Part shown: positions 47,884 to 59,537 of the stretch, piece after piece
How positions within the stretch are numbered: position 1 is the first letter of the stretch
Layout: each line of letters begins with the position of its first letter
NCBI GenBank assembly: GCA_015179025.1
Contig: WHUX01000005.1
Location: 558,001-622,000, forward strand
Direction: 5' to 3'
Source of the DNA: Terfezia claveryi
Taxonomy: Eukaryota; Ascomycota; Pezizomycetes; Pezizales; Pezizaceae
Length of the DNA: 64,000 bases
Position numbers and translations under genes: made by a program
The notes under the pieces: generated by a model
Told to the model about the DNA's origin: nothing
The model's database searches: none
Seen by the model: only the letters and a program-made list of their open reading frames with translations

Positions 47884-49071
47884 CCTTGGTTACATACAAA
47901 ATTATCTTTTAAATAAAGAGTGATATAAGCCTAAGGTGAAAGAAAAAGTAAAGAAGTCAGTGGGGCTGCTGGCCATGTCGTGTCGACGTTTGTTGATCAT
48001 GCTGCTGAGCGTTATCACAACTTTCAATGGTGAGCTTCTGATTTCCTATATGTAAGCTAGCAGGTAGCAACTTGCAGCGTTAAAAATCCCTTACTCAGAA
48101 TATCTATCTCCATATCCAGTTAATGCCAACCCTGTGGACACACTCCCGACACTTTCAAAAGCGACCCTGGTGGATCGTGAAAAGGTTTCTCGAAGCCAAC
48201 AAGAAGAAAAGAACTCATCTACAAGAACAAAGTCGGTGGATGTCATTTTCTACAGCCTACCAAAGAAGAGCTTTTAAATCATCCTTACAAACCTATCTAG
48301 GGTGTGGTATGCCAGCGGTGACGAAAACACCATGTAGGACTTATTGATTATCTGTCTTATAATATTAATATTTCCTTATCTCGCAGCTCCTCAGAAAACC
48401 ACTTGTATAACTCAACTGCGATGAATGGGCTGATTAAGGAGTTGAATCCCCCTGACAGGAGGACGCACCGTGATCTCTGCAATTGACTACCGCGTCATAT
48501 ACTCATCCACTTGTGAGTCACGAAATAGATAACTTATTATCCACGCCACTTGAGGTATTTCCGCCTTACGCATATGACATTCCTAAAGATATCCTTCTAC
48601 ATCTCTCCTTTATATCCGGCTACAGATGCTCTTAATTCAGTATCCGCCCATGTTTTCAATGGCAGTGGAGGATAGACCAATCATTCATGCTAATATGTCT
48701 GAGGATACCCATCATTCCCTCTGGGATAACTTGAGCTATACAGACGTGTTCCCATTCTTAAGGGGTATAAGCGGTCCCTCATTGTGCTTCGAATACCAAC
48801 GAAATACTGTTGACGACTATTCGTCGGCGACTACGGTACTGCGGAGAAGGCCCGCCAAGATTTTTGTGGGGTAGTCTCGAACCCGACCGCTCCTAGGTGT
48901 CTGGGGAGGAAAAAGCAGAACCAAAAGACATAGGAACCGCATTTTCAGGTTCATGCAGCCCAATTTTTTAATGGAGAACTTCCGTTCCTATTATTTGGGT
49001 GTGAACAGGCGGGACTAGGGCTGTGTTCTGTCTGATAATTCATACTACTCAATGTCTCCGTCCCGATAATC

Positions 49072-49400
49072 ATTGCTATGATGCAACAAGCTCTTCCAAC
49101 CGAATCTCGATAATGAGGACAGTGATCAACATCCTTCAATGTATGAGAACGTTTCAGCACTAGTTGCCAAAGACCCGGTACAGTTAATGCACCTCTACTC
49201 TTGTCCGAAGGGAGTGAAGTTTATGATACCGCGAGGGGTAGTGCAACCAGACTAGATATACCCTACGATAGTGTTAAACATATTCCCTTAAGTGAGGATC
49301 TTAAGGAGCTATATGATCTAACCTCGAAAGAGTAATCAGCTCACGTAATCGATTTACAGAGAGCCCCTCCGTATAGGTTCGCTCATGTATATGCACCTTA
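49072..49400 (+). repeat. Diverged duplicated segment, copy A
   Basis: Aligns with 50390-50700: shared blocks include ATGATGCAACAAGC, ATGAGGACAGT, TGCCAAAGA and GAAAGAG, in the same order. The reading frame is destroyed. It contains a micro-insertion (49231-49254) absent from the corresponding place in copy B. Confidence 0.75.
49231..49254 (-). repeat. Micro-insertion, 24 bp, in duplicated segment A
   Basis: The unit begins GCGAGGGGTAG and ends TGCAACCAGACTA, and is identical over 24 bp to the copy at 55063-55086. Flanks ATGATACC and GATATACC are a degenerate duplication. Copy B of the segment lacks it. Confidence 0.7.
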
Positions 49401-49695
49401 TGTTATCCACATTGAACCCCATAGACCTAAAGGGATCTTTTGAAAGGCCTGCAATAGATGTACAATTATGGAATTGTATACCGGGACTTATGATGGCCTA
49501 ACATTATCAGGGAAACCAATGGACTTGACTGATATGGAGAATTCAAGTCCTAAATTTAGAGGAAGGTTTTTATTGCAAGAAGACCGACATCTACCTGGTG
49601 GCTAAGATTGTGACCATCTATTTGATCTACAGTCCACACTAGACTGTGGGGATGCAGCACAGGGACAAAAGTTCTGGAGGCCAGTTCTTCAACTA

Positions 49696-49784
49696 CAGTC
49701 AACTCTTGCTATCGCTATAGTGGTTTTGCTATACCGAACAGAAAGCTCTGGGTTACTGCCGTCCGTAATAGCAAGAGTTGACTA
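49696..49784. repeat. 89-bp MITE of pogo/Fot1 type
   Basis: Inverted ends (49697-49712 and 49768-49783, AGTCAACTCTTGCTAT) with TA at both outer flanks. The tip sequence resembles that of the larger element at 45933, suggesting the same superfamily. Non-coding. Confidence 0.8.
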
Positions 49785-50389
49785 TAGAGATGCATTGAAT
49801 GATCCCTGGCTGCAAGGTACAGACCTTGCAGCGATCTTTTGCTTTCTTTGCTGTTTGCTTTTTTTGCTTCTCTCCACTTTGCCTTTTCCGGTTTGCTGAG
49901 TATCTAGCACACAACAAGCTCTTCTAACTGGTACCCCCTAAGGCCAGGTACGTGTATTCCTTTCTTGTGGCCGCACCTCCCCTATATAAAGACAACATCG
50001 TTAATTAACCCCGTAACTTTCATCTGTTGTATGTTCTCATCTACGCTAGAATGATCTTCCTTGTTTCTTACTTTGACGTTTCTTATACACGTTTGCTATT
50101 CTAATATGGGTACTTTCTTATACTCAGGTATTGGGTCAGCCTAAATATGCCTTAATATATAATATTGTATATTTTGGGGGTGAAATTTCCGGTCCTTCTA
50201 CATGCCCCCCATAGTGATGGAATTGATATATCATATATACTACCCGACTCCGGTTCACAAAATCATTCCAAGCTTGGAAGTATATACAGAAAGCTGATCT
50301 TGACAGACTGTATGGCCTTAACCATCAACGTATGTGGGACACCAAGCTAGGCCGCCATTTCTCCTATCTCCCGCTGAACTCTTGATAGT

Positions 50390-50700
50390 CTTGCTATGAT
50401 GCAACAAGCCGAACATAATCTCGATTATGAGGACAGTAATGAATATTTTTCGATGTTTGAGAACTGTTTATCCCTTGCTGCCAAAGAGCTACGAGAGGCT
50501 TGTGCCAACCAGACTACATTTAGTGCACATCTACTCTCGTCCAAAAGGAGTCAAGGTTTTAAATACCATACGAAGGTGTTAAAACAGAAGGAGATCTCAA
50601 AAAGCTATTGATCTAATCATGAAAGAGCAATTGACTCAATATAATCAATTTAGGAGGGAGCCCATCGTAGAGGTCCGCACTACACTTGCACCCCATGGGG
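50390..50700 (+). repeat. Diverged duplicated segment, copy B
   Basis: A partner of 49072-49400. It keeps a 71-aa open frame (50396-50611) beginning MMQQAEHNLDYEDSNEYF, but part of that frame is created by the micro-insertion at 50493-50516, so it is not called a gene. The ancestral function is unknown. Confidence 0.7.
50493..50516 (-). repeat. Micro-insertion, 24 bp, in duplicated segment B
   Basis: The unit begins GAGAGGCTTG and ends GTGCCAACCAGACTA, one base different from the copy at 3761. It is absent from the aligned position of segment A. No clean duplication remains. Confidence 0.65.
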
Positions 50701-51786
50701 TATATTATAGTACTTGTGCAAAATAGCTTGAGCACGCGAGGGCTCGGACAAACAACTGCAACGCGGTACAAATAAGGTTTGTATCATAAATGGACCAAGG
50801 AATTGTGGAGTGGAGGCAATAGCTGCACTGTTGAAATTGTTGAACTGACGTATTGCCCGGGCCTGCTCGGCTTTGTCATCGGAGTTGCTACAAACTATCC
50901 TTGAGTGAATTTTTTATCGTAGCTTTGATGATTGTATTGAAAGAGAATATACTTCACTCATTATAAGTGAACAACTGGACCAAAGGTGGCTTGCCGAGAT
51001 ATGCACTCTAGGTTAGTAACTTGTTCTTTTTCCCTCACTTTACTATTTGGCCGGATTGAGTCAGCACCTTCCTTGAATTTTCCAATCAGCGTCAGACTCT
51101 ATGTTTTTTTTGCTAATGCTCCATTATGACCAGACCTAATAATATGTAGTGGCCAAACGAAGTGAAGATTTGCTGATGCAGCCTGTTTTAACCACTTTGT
51201 CAGCTTGGGTTTACTGTACCAAGGTCAGGGTAGCCCGCTACATCAAAAATCTAGATTTCTCATTGGCTGAGGATGATGCAGAATTACCCGGTCCTGCATC
51301 GCATCCAACCTCGCAGTCTACGTATCCAAATAAAAACGTTTTGATTTTTTTTTTCTCATATAGGTGATGTCGTTGATATGCGGGAATTCCGACGTCGTGG
51401 TCAACGCCAATTGCACAGGTTCGCAATTTTTATCGTGTATTCTTCGTATACCCCGGGATTTAAGATAACCTCGTCATACAACTGAATGCGGTAGTATCAT
51501 GTGAATGATTTTTGTTGTCTAACGTATGTCTTGTGTGACATGGAAGCAACAAATAATACATCAATTTAATGAACTTATAATCTTACATCAATGAACAGCT
51601 AGCACCGCGCAGCGTGGACAAAATTAGTAGAAATATTTCAATTCGATCTTACAAGTTGCTTAATACATTATACCTGCGGTTCCCTTAGGGTTGGATGTGG
51701 GGTAGGTGATTCGTAGATGCGATAACCGCGTGCTAATCAAACTGCAACCATTACATAACTCGAATACAATAACTCGCACTGCTAGG

Positions 51787-51801
51787 TAGTCTGGTTGGCA
51801 C
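51787..51801 (+). repeat. Micro-insertion TAGTCTGGTTGGCAC, duplication uncertain
   Basis: An exact 15-bp match to the copies at 14802 and 55046. Candidate flanks AACTCGCAC and CACTCGGCC match only partly. A further weak motif, GGTCTGGTT, lies near 51839. Confidence 0.6.
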
Positions 51802-52568
51802 CCACTCGGCCAAGGGGCACGCCCGTGCCATGCTAACTGGTCTGGTTCCCGAAATAGATCCCTAGTGTCTTAACACCCCCAGCCGGGGGAGTTTTCTTAA
51901 TCCGGGGTAGACGTGAGAAACATAACTCCTGCATAGTACGTCAGATCTCATGGCCCTGCCTAAAGGGGCTACCAATTAGCTTGCGTTATACGGTACATAG
52001 GCTCCAGAACCAGATTTTCACGGTCCCTGAGTGCCGGTACCTAAATGTTCTATTATTCTCTCAGCAAGGAATATCCCGCACGAATGAAGCACTGCCCCAG
52101 CTGGCTCTCATACGGGTAAGATCCAGGATTAACCCGGACAATGCAAAAGGACGCGGATGCAGGTGCCTGAATTGAACAACGCCTCCGGGAGCAACGGTCT
52201 ATCTCATCATCGTTGTGGCAACCTGAGCTCGGTTAGTGGTAAATACGGTAACTTGACCTGAAGCTAGGTCCGCCTCTCCGCCTCAGACTCCGGAAGGCGG
52301 AGGAGTGCCGTACTTGAAGGAGGAGCACTCTCCATAGCAATTTTTTTGTAGATAAGGAATTTCCATAACTTCGGGTTTATGGAGTTCATTTCCTCGGAAA
52401 CTGGTCTGTGCATATCTGTGACGTAACAGAAATCACATGATTCATAGCCCATTCTGGAAGGTCCTTCCCCATTTCAACCGACTGTGTGGGTGCTCTAACT
52501 GTTAGCAGTGCGATAGAATCCACTGAAATCCGAGCGAGCTGTTATCCAAAACGACTGATATTATCCTT

Positions 52569-52871
52569 CTTTTGGAGGCTGATATATATATATATATATG
52601 CGAGACACTCGAGATATATATATATATATAAGCGAGAAACTCATGCTTTTGAGGCTTATTAGTATATATGCGAGAAACTCATGCTTTTGGAGGCTGATAT
52701 ATATATATGCAAGACACTCGCACTTTGGAGATATATATATATATATAAGCGAGAAACTCATGCTTTTGGAGATATACATATATATATACAAGAAACTCAT
52801 GCTTTTGAGGCTTATTAGTATATATGCGAGAAAATCATGCTTTTGGAGGCTTATATATATATATGCAAGAA
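52569..52871. repeat. AT dinucleotide and AAACTCATGCTTTTG complex minisatellite
   Basis: Alternating (AT)n tracts and a recurring block GCGAGAAACTCATGCTTTTG (with GAGGCTTATTAG or GGAGGCTGATAT) repeat several times with variations. Frames across it read Tyr/Ile repeats on both strands and are not genes. Confidence 0.9.
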
Positions 52872-53518
52872 TCTGCAGTACTCCTGCCGTCGTATGGGTA
52901 TTCCTGTATAACGTGTCCTTTTTTACATAATCTGAGACGGAGTCTGGCATTTTGATTTGGCACTTGGTACGGCCTCGTACATGAAATGCGGTGTAGCAGA
53001 GGGATATTGTTTCTAAGTGAAGTTTTGAAGCTTTCCGAGATTGTTGGAGGTTTGGTTGATATTACATCGGCCTCTGAAGTTGACGTCGTCCTAAAACAGA
53101 ATGTTGAACCCCCTCTCGCATATTGAGATGAAATTTCCCTTTTGGAGATAACAATGAGCAACTCCAAATTGCACATGCTCATCGCTCCCAGTCCTTATAT
53201 AATTATAAACGGAGAGCAACTTACGCTGCACGATATCTATCCGACCTTGCGATAAGCTACCCCCACTGCTTACTGGTCAAGTGCGACATGCAACCCTCAC
53301 CTTCAGGCTATATGTAGCATTTAAATCTCCGTCTTGTGAGATGCAGGTTCAAGACACCGATATCTGCATCTACTGTACTGGTCAGAAATGTACCTGACAC
53401 TTTGGGTGAGTTCTGCCTTTCCAGCCCACCAACTGAGCTGCAGGTTAATACTAAAATAAGGTATGTATTCTCTATCAACTCACTCGAGTCTCGTGATGCA
53501 TTATGGGAACAAGGGATG

Positions 53519-53533
53519 GTGCACGCCAGACTA
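53519..53533 (-). repeat. Degenerate micro-insertion motif
   Basis: GTGCACGCCAGACTA differs from the core at several positions and has no clear duplication. Confidence 0.35.
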
Positions 53534-55045
53534 GATACCAGTTGAGGACAGTTCTACCCACATGAGCCATGTGGTGCATGCTCGGAGCCTCAGACCACAC
53601 CATGATAATGCATCAGCTTCAATATCTAGAAGGGTCTGAGGTGCTCAAACTCACTTGTACTTACGCATTACGAAGATACTTCAGTAAAGCTTCTTACCTG
53701 TGGGGTCTCAGCCCATAGTGACTTTGTTATTATGGAAAGGGGGGCTACAGAAAGGGGCTGGAGCAAGCTTCGTATAATATAGATGAGAGAAACGTATACA
53801 CGAGCGCCTTCTTGTGTTTATAAAATAGTCAATTAGCCAGCTGAATGAACTTAAATACCCAACACATAGTATTGGCTTTTGACGTCGGCTACCAAAGTTA
53901 ACTGCCGCGATGTAGGAGGGCGTGTCCTACCTTGCCAGTGGGGTTGCCGCCTATCGGCGACTTGCGGCAACTAGCAACAGCGAAAGTGAATGGCCTGGAT
54001 GCCGAAAGAATGGACATCTGATATGTATATCACTATATGAGTAAGAAGGGAAACATATAATGGGGCGCATGGGGGTCCCGTTTTCAAGACAGCAAAGCAC
54101 CATACGATGTGTGGTTTGAAAGGTTAGAGAATGCGACAAATGAGTGCTCTTTTACGTTTGCTGTTTATGTATTGCATCTGAAATTTTGAAGGCTTATGCA
54201 TCCTTATCGGTGAATCCATGTCTGTGTGCCAGCGATAAGGACAGTGACAACAGCGTGGCTGTGCTAGCATGGGTTTTGGGGAGTCAGGTTTGATTTCGCA
54301 TTGTTAAAAGAGGTGTCGAACATTTTTTCATGATCCCCTAAGCCCTTGCTTTTTCGTAGGATCTCAAATTATAAATGGGACCGTTTTTGCATCGCACTGC
54401 ATAGTGGGGTTATCCCATGTACGGCAGCGGGGGGAAGGTGGGGAAACGGCGAACAAAAAAGGGAAGAAACTCGACATCAACTTCTGTTTGTTTTGGATAT
54501 TCGCGCTAAAGGATTAATTTATACCAGTGACAGTAATGAGACAATCCTCAGAACGGTAAGTAGGTAGGGGTTGGTATATTGAATTACTTGGGTTAAAAAT
54601 ATGATAGCTGTGTTGAAAATGACGTCGGTTGTTCTAGCTGGTGGGGGGAATGTTATTTCTCCACTCTGTGCAAATAATCGATCTTACAAATTGTTCAAAA
54701 ATGTAAGAACTTGTGTCGTAACGGCGAAAAAAATCTTAAGGCCGCATAGCAACAGTCTGGAAACAATAGTGTATAGGTAATTGCCACTCTTGGTGGTATC
54801 AAAACTTAGTCACTGCCATTTCTGTTAAAGAGTATATCTAGATGTGTATCCACATCCGCCACCTGGACGTTTCAAACCTCAGCCTTAAGACGTTTTAAGG
54901 TACTGCCACTTGGGCTATGAAACTCTGCGTATTTTGTGTGCATAACCAAAACGAAATTTAGGCACCCCACTTGCTTAAGACTAGCTCAACAGCTGAGGCC
55001 GAAACATCTATTTCAAGATCTGACCGATCACTTCCTCTGCGAGGG

Positions 55046-55060
55046 TAGTCTGGTTGGCAC
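55046..55060 (+). repeat. Micro-insertion TAGTCTGGTTGGCAC nested in another copy
   Basis: Flanked by exact CTGCGAGGG copies (55037-55045 and 55061-55069). The right copy is also the start of the 24-bp unit at 55063-55086, so this insertion landed in or next to an existing member. Confidence 0.85.
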
Positions 55061-55062
55061 CT

Positions 55063-55086
55063 GCGAGGGGTAGTGCAACCAGACTA
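55063..55086 (-). repeat. Micro-insertion, 24 bp, host of the nested copy
   Basis: Identical to the copy at 49231-49254. Opposite in orientation to its nested partner, so together they form an imperfect hairpin. Confidence 0.75.
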
Positions 55087-56387
55087 CCAATCGGTGACCT
55101 CAATTACCCAACTTCTCTGCCTCCAAGAAACTTAGGAAAGTTGCAACAATTCCTTTTGAATGCACAGCAGCAAAAAAGTTACAACAGATTGGTCACAAAA
55201 AAGTTTTAGAAACGGGGGAATCGTAAATACCTCAAAACAATCACAAGGATTGATCTGCTCAAGACGGCGAAAGCTGGCAGAGCAAACGAGGGGGAATGTA
55301 AGATCCCAGCAAAGTCCTGATTCGGTACTAGGTGTTACCTATCGCTGGAAAATATCTCTCCCCGGGGAAACACTATGGCGGTGTCATTTGGTTTTCAGCC
55401 AGTTGGAAGCCTCTTGTGGCCATGATGATCATCCAAATGCATCTGTTCTTCCGTCTGAATTACGCATCGTTGAGCTCGAGATACACCAATGATTTTCCGT
55501 ATTCATATTACTTTGCGGCTAGTGATGCCGAGATTTAAACCAGGGCAGAAATAAAGTTAAAGGATCCGAATGTACCGTAATATACTAGGTATATGTATGT
55601 ACTGTATATATATGAGTTCCCTAACAAGATGAGATGTATGTCAAAGAAAATTTAGACGGTGTCGAGTGGGAGTGGGTTTCCTTAGAGGTACCTCATTCTT
55701 GAAGGTGTTTCTTTCGGACTTGCTGTAAGGTACCTACCCCTTGAGCTATGGTAAGATGTTTTCTTCTTTCGATCGACGATATCGACAGCTCCCCCACACA
55801 CGGCAACGGAGGGTACCATGTTTGAAGAGCGTGGGGATCTGATATGCCTACCGGTAGTTGCTTTTGGCGGGGGCTCATGCCAACCGATGACTGGCGGGGG
55901 CGTACGGCAGTGTATGTATCGGGGGTGAGAGCCAGCAAAGGTTGCCGAAAGCCCCTTGGAGGCCGGGTAGCGAGGATGATGGTGTTGTCTTGCGTCCGAT
56001 ATCTGTTGTATCAGTGGGCAGGCCACTTCTGAATCGTCGGCGTTCTTGGGGAGCCGGGGGCAATCACACACCTGGGGCCTGGCCCACAGCCACCCCACCC
56101 TCCTTGGGAGTTTACAACTCCAACCTTTGCAACAGCCAGTAGCCCACACACCTCCCGACTTATCTCGCAAATTTTGTGCTCGCACTAGTCGCGCTAAACT
56201 ACGCTTCCAACTCACTGCCCTGACTCAAAAGATTCCTTATAACTCTCGCGCTTGCCCCTCCATTTTCTCTCCCAGAACCCCAGAGCAGTGCTTGGTGACT
56301 TCCACAGGACTCTTCCTTCATACAACTTCGAACTGCTTGTCGTTTCCTGCATTTCTTCCAGTTTCGCCCATTTAATCCTCAGACAAA

Positions 56388-57831
56388 ATGGTACGTTGTC
56401 CTCACTACCGACGAGCATTCACCAGGCGAGCTGCGTATGGCATGGAGTTCCTCCTCTTGCCCACTCTCTCCTCGCTTCCTTGCCCTGTTCAATTGACAGA
56501 TTCGCTAACAGTGTCGAAAAATATAGCCAGAACAGCACTCTGTGTCCAACTCGGCAGCAGTGAGTTACCCACATCATTCTTAATAGTTTGCACTGTTGCT
56601 AACATTCTGAGTTTCAGTTGGCCAAATATGCTTCCCTCGACCAGAAGGGATCCATTCAGGCTGAGTACATCTGGATTGACTCCGTCAGTGGTGTTCGATC
56701 AAAGACCAAGGTTTGTCACCAATGTGTCCCGGAATAATACCATCACAAACATACTAAGACCTCGATTACTCTAGACTCTCACCAAAAAGCCAACTTCCGT
56801 TGATGACCTCCCAGAATGGAATTTCGACGGTTCCTCCACCGGACAAGCTCCCGGCGAGGATTCCGATATCTACTTGCGACCAGTTGCCACTTACCCAGAT
56901 CCCTTCCGTGGAGGTGACAATATCCTGGTTCTCAACGAGTGCTGGAACTCTGATGGTGCCCCAAACAAGTTCAATTACCGACACGACTGTGCTAAGCTCA
57001 TGGAGGCCCACAAGGACCAGAAGCCATGGTTCGGTCTTGAGCAAGAATATACCCTCTTCGACGAGTATGGACACCCATACGGATGGCCAAAGGGAGGTTT
57101 CCCCGGTCCCCAGGGACCATACTACTGCGGTGTTGGTACCGGCAAGGTCTACTGCCGTGACATTGTTGAGGCCCACTACAAGGCTTGCTTGTACGCCGGC
57201 ATCAAGATCTCTGGTATCAACGCTGAGGTTCTTCCATCCCAGTGGGAGTTCCAGGTCGGACCTTGCGAGGGAATCTCTATGGGTGACGAGCTTTGGATGG
57301 CTCGTTATCTCCTCCACAGAGTCGCTGAGGACTTCGGTGTCAAGATTTCCTTCCATCCCAAGCCAATCCCGTGAGTCAACATTTTTGCACTTGTCTGAAC
57401 AAAGGCGGCTAACATTGTACAGAGGTGACTGGAATGGATCTGGTCTCCACACCAACGTCTCTACTGAGGCTATGCGAAAAGAGGGTGGTATGAAGCACAT
57501 TGAGGCTGCCATTGAGAAGCTCTCCAAGCGTCACAAGGAGCACATCGCTGTTTACGGTGACGACAATACTCTTCGTCTTACTGGAAGGCACGAGACCGGT
57601 TCCATTGATCAATTCTCCTATGGTGTTGCCGATCGTGGGTCTTCCATTCGTATTCCACGATCTTGCGCCAAGGAGGGCTATGGTTACTTCGAGGACCGTC
57701 GCCCAGCTTCCAACGCTTGCCCCTACCAGATTACTGGTATTATGATTGAGACGTGAGTGTTCTTTGCCTTAGTAACTTCCTCTATCAATTACTAATTTTC
57801 ATCTAGTATTTGCGGTGGTTTGGACGAGTAA
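56388..57831 (+). CDS. Glutamine synthetase
   Basis: Six exons (56388-56390, 56527-56559, 56618-56710, 56775-57370, 57423-57752, 57807-57831) give 359 aa, typical of eukaryotic type II GS. Landmarks are [43 protein letters not shown] (metal/ATP region), [11 protein letters not shown] and [12 protein letters not shown]. The enzyme condenses glutamate and ammonia with ATP, the main route of ammonium assimilation in fungi. The first exon is just the ATG, immediately followed by a GTACGT donor. The second has eleven codons ([11 protein letters not shown]), and its acceptor follows GCTAAC. This start arrangement is my best model and would be missed by ORF callers. Confidence 0.95.
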
Positions 57832-58426
57832 ACAGGTGTTTTTTTTGGGTTTTTGGGTTTCATTTATTATCTTGTAGACTTTGTACTTACTCATATACAG
57901 TGAATGGCTTGTTCTGAAGGAGTAGCAGCGGAACTTGGGTTTCCATAATTCCCTTTATTTTATTTTATTTTTTTTGTGGTTTCAGTTCAACGATACAACG
58001 GCACGGCTTCAACCAATGGGAGGAATGGGACACTAGTCAATCAATACAGATTGGGAATTTTGATATCCGATTCGCGTTTACAGTACAGTTGGGACATGCA
58101 CAATCGTCTTGCTTTTACATGGGTGTTAAATTTTTTTGTCTTGTTTGTGTCTTGCTTCTGGTATCGATAACATGCAACCGGGTGCCTCCGGCCATATTGT
58201 AATAACAAGCTGAAACTTCTTGACGAGAAGTGAAGTCTGTCGAACGTTAGTCTGGTTGGTAAACGGTACTGCACTGCTAGAGCGCAGGCGTGGCAACACT
58301 CCTGACCAGTGATGTTCACATGAGCTGCGGTGCCTCGGCTGTCAAGGACGTTACGAATTCCCACCATCCAACTCGGGGCAATATCATCAATACATCCAAT
58401 TCCTATTTTCCCCCAAAGCCCACAGA
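57832..58426. other. Spacer GS to dienoyl-CoA isomerase
   Basis: Holds the GS 3' flank and a micro-insertion motif at 58248. No gene. Confidence 0.5.
58248..58259 (+). repeat. Micro-insertion motif TAGTCTGGTTGG
   Basis: An exact core match. Flanks TCGAACGT and TAAACGGT are only weakly similar, so the duplication is uncertain. Confidence 0.45.
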
Positions 58427-59537
58427 ATGTCCACCACTGCCGCTAACTATCCCCCCTACCCACACTTCCTCATCACACACCCCTCCTCCCAGCCCTGCAC
58501 TCTCCACGTCGAAATCAACCGTCCGCAAAAGCTCAATGCCTTCTCGGGCCCCATGTTCTCCGAGCTGCAAGACATCTTTGAGCGAGTCCGGCTGGATAGC
58601 GCGATTCGTGTTGTTATCCTTTCTGGCGTGGGGGAACGGGCGTTCACGGCAGGGTTGGATTTACAGGGAGCGTTGGGGATATCGAAATCAAATTTGAAGG
58701 AGGGGGAGGGGCAGATTGGGGGCGATAGTTATAGAGAGGCTCGAAAGGTCAGGGAAACGATTCTACAGTGGCAAAAGGCGGTGAATGCAGTAGAGGGGTG
58801 TGGGAAACGTATGACGACTCCACGACCCCAATTATAGTTTACTCTTTTTTTTAATTTTATTTTTTATTATATGTATGATTTTTGCTGACAAAGGCCCCCA
58901 ATTATTTTTCAATTTTTTGGGGTTAGCGGTCATAGCCATCCTCCACGGCGTGTCCTACGGCCTCGCCCTGGACCTCACTTCCGCCTGTGACATCCGCATC
59001 TGCACGCGCAGCACCCGCTTCTCCCTCAAAGAAGTCGATATCGGGCTCGCTGCGGACCTAGGCACGCTTACTCGCCTGCCGAAAATTGTAGGAAGTATGT
59101 CCTGGGTCAAGGAGATTGCGTATACGTGTCGGGAGTTTGGTGGGGAGGAGGCGCTGAGGATGGGGTTTGTGAGTTGGTGTGAGGAGGAGAAAGAGGACGC
59201 GTGTAAGAGGGCACTAGAGGTGGCGGGTGCCGTGGGGGGAAAGAGTCCAGTCGCTGTGGAGGGAACGAAGGAGTTGCTTGATTGGGGAGTGGGGAGGCCA
59301 GTGCAGGATGGTGAGTTGTTGTGCCTTGTGTGCCTCCGTTTTTTTTTTTTTTGCGGGATGACGCAGAACTAGAAAGATATATGTTGCGGAAAATAGAGGC
59401 TAAATATGGGAACGTATGCTGATTTAGGTCTACGGTATACACAAATCTGGAACGCCCCAGCAATCCTCGCTGCGGACGTAAAAGAAGCTGTAACCGCCAC
59501 TCTACAGAAACGAAAACCAAACTTCTCGAAGCTCTGA
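58427..59537 (+). CDS. Delta3,5-delta2,4-dienoyl-CoA isomerase, peroxisomal
   Basis: Three exons (58427-58808, 58927-59310, 59428-59537) give 291 aa. A crotonase fold is shown by NRPQKLNAFSG, GERAFTAGLDL, VIAILHGVSYGLALDL and ACDIRICTRSTRFSLKEVDIG. The acidic residues D (ACDIRI), E (KEVD) and D (AADLGTL) correspond to the catalytic set of mammalian ECH1. It isomerises odd-position double bonds so that unsaturated fatty acids can enter beta-oxidation. The last three residues are SKL, a PTS1 signal, so it acts in peroxisomes. An ordinary enoyl-CoA hydratase is less likely because of the ADLGTL block. Confidence 0.92.

Larger units (their letters stand above)
47884..56387. other. Gene-poor, repeat-rich region
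   Basis: About 8.5 kb without a convincing protein gene. Contents are described separately: a diverged duplication (49072-49400 and 50390-50700), a MITE (49696), AT-rich repeats (52569) and several micro-insertions. The last 700 bp form the glutamine synthetase promoter and leader. Confidence 0.6.

Noticed and set aside
52598..52930. Tyr/Ile-rich frames on both strands
   Set aside because: Translations of (AT)n and the associated tandem block.
55682..56215. 177-aa minus-strand frame upstream of glutamine synthetase
   Set aside because: No domain, odd Arg/Trp/Cys composition, overlaps several equally long frames on both strands, and lies in the GS promoter/leader region.
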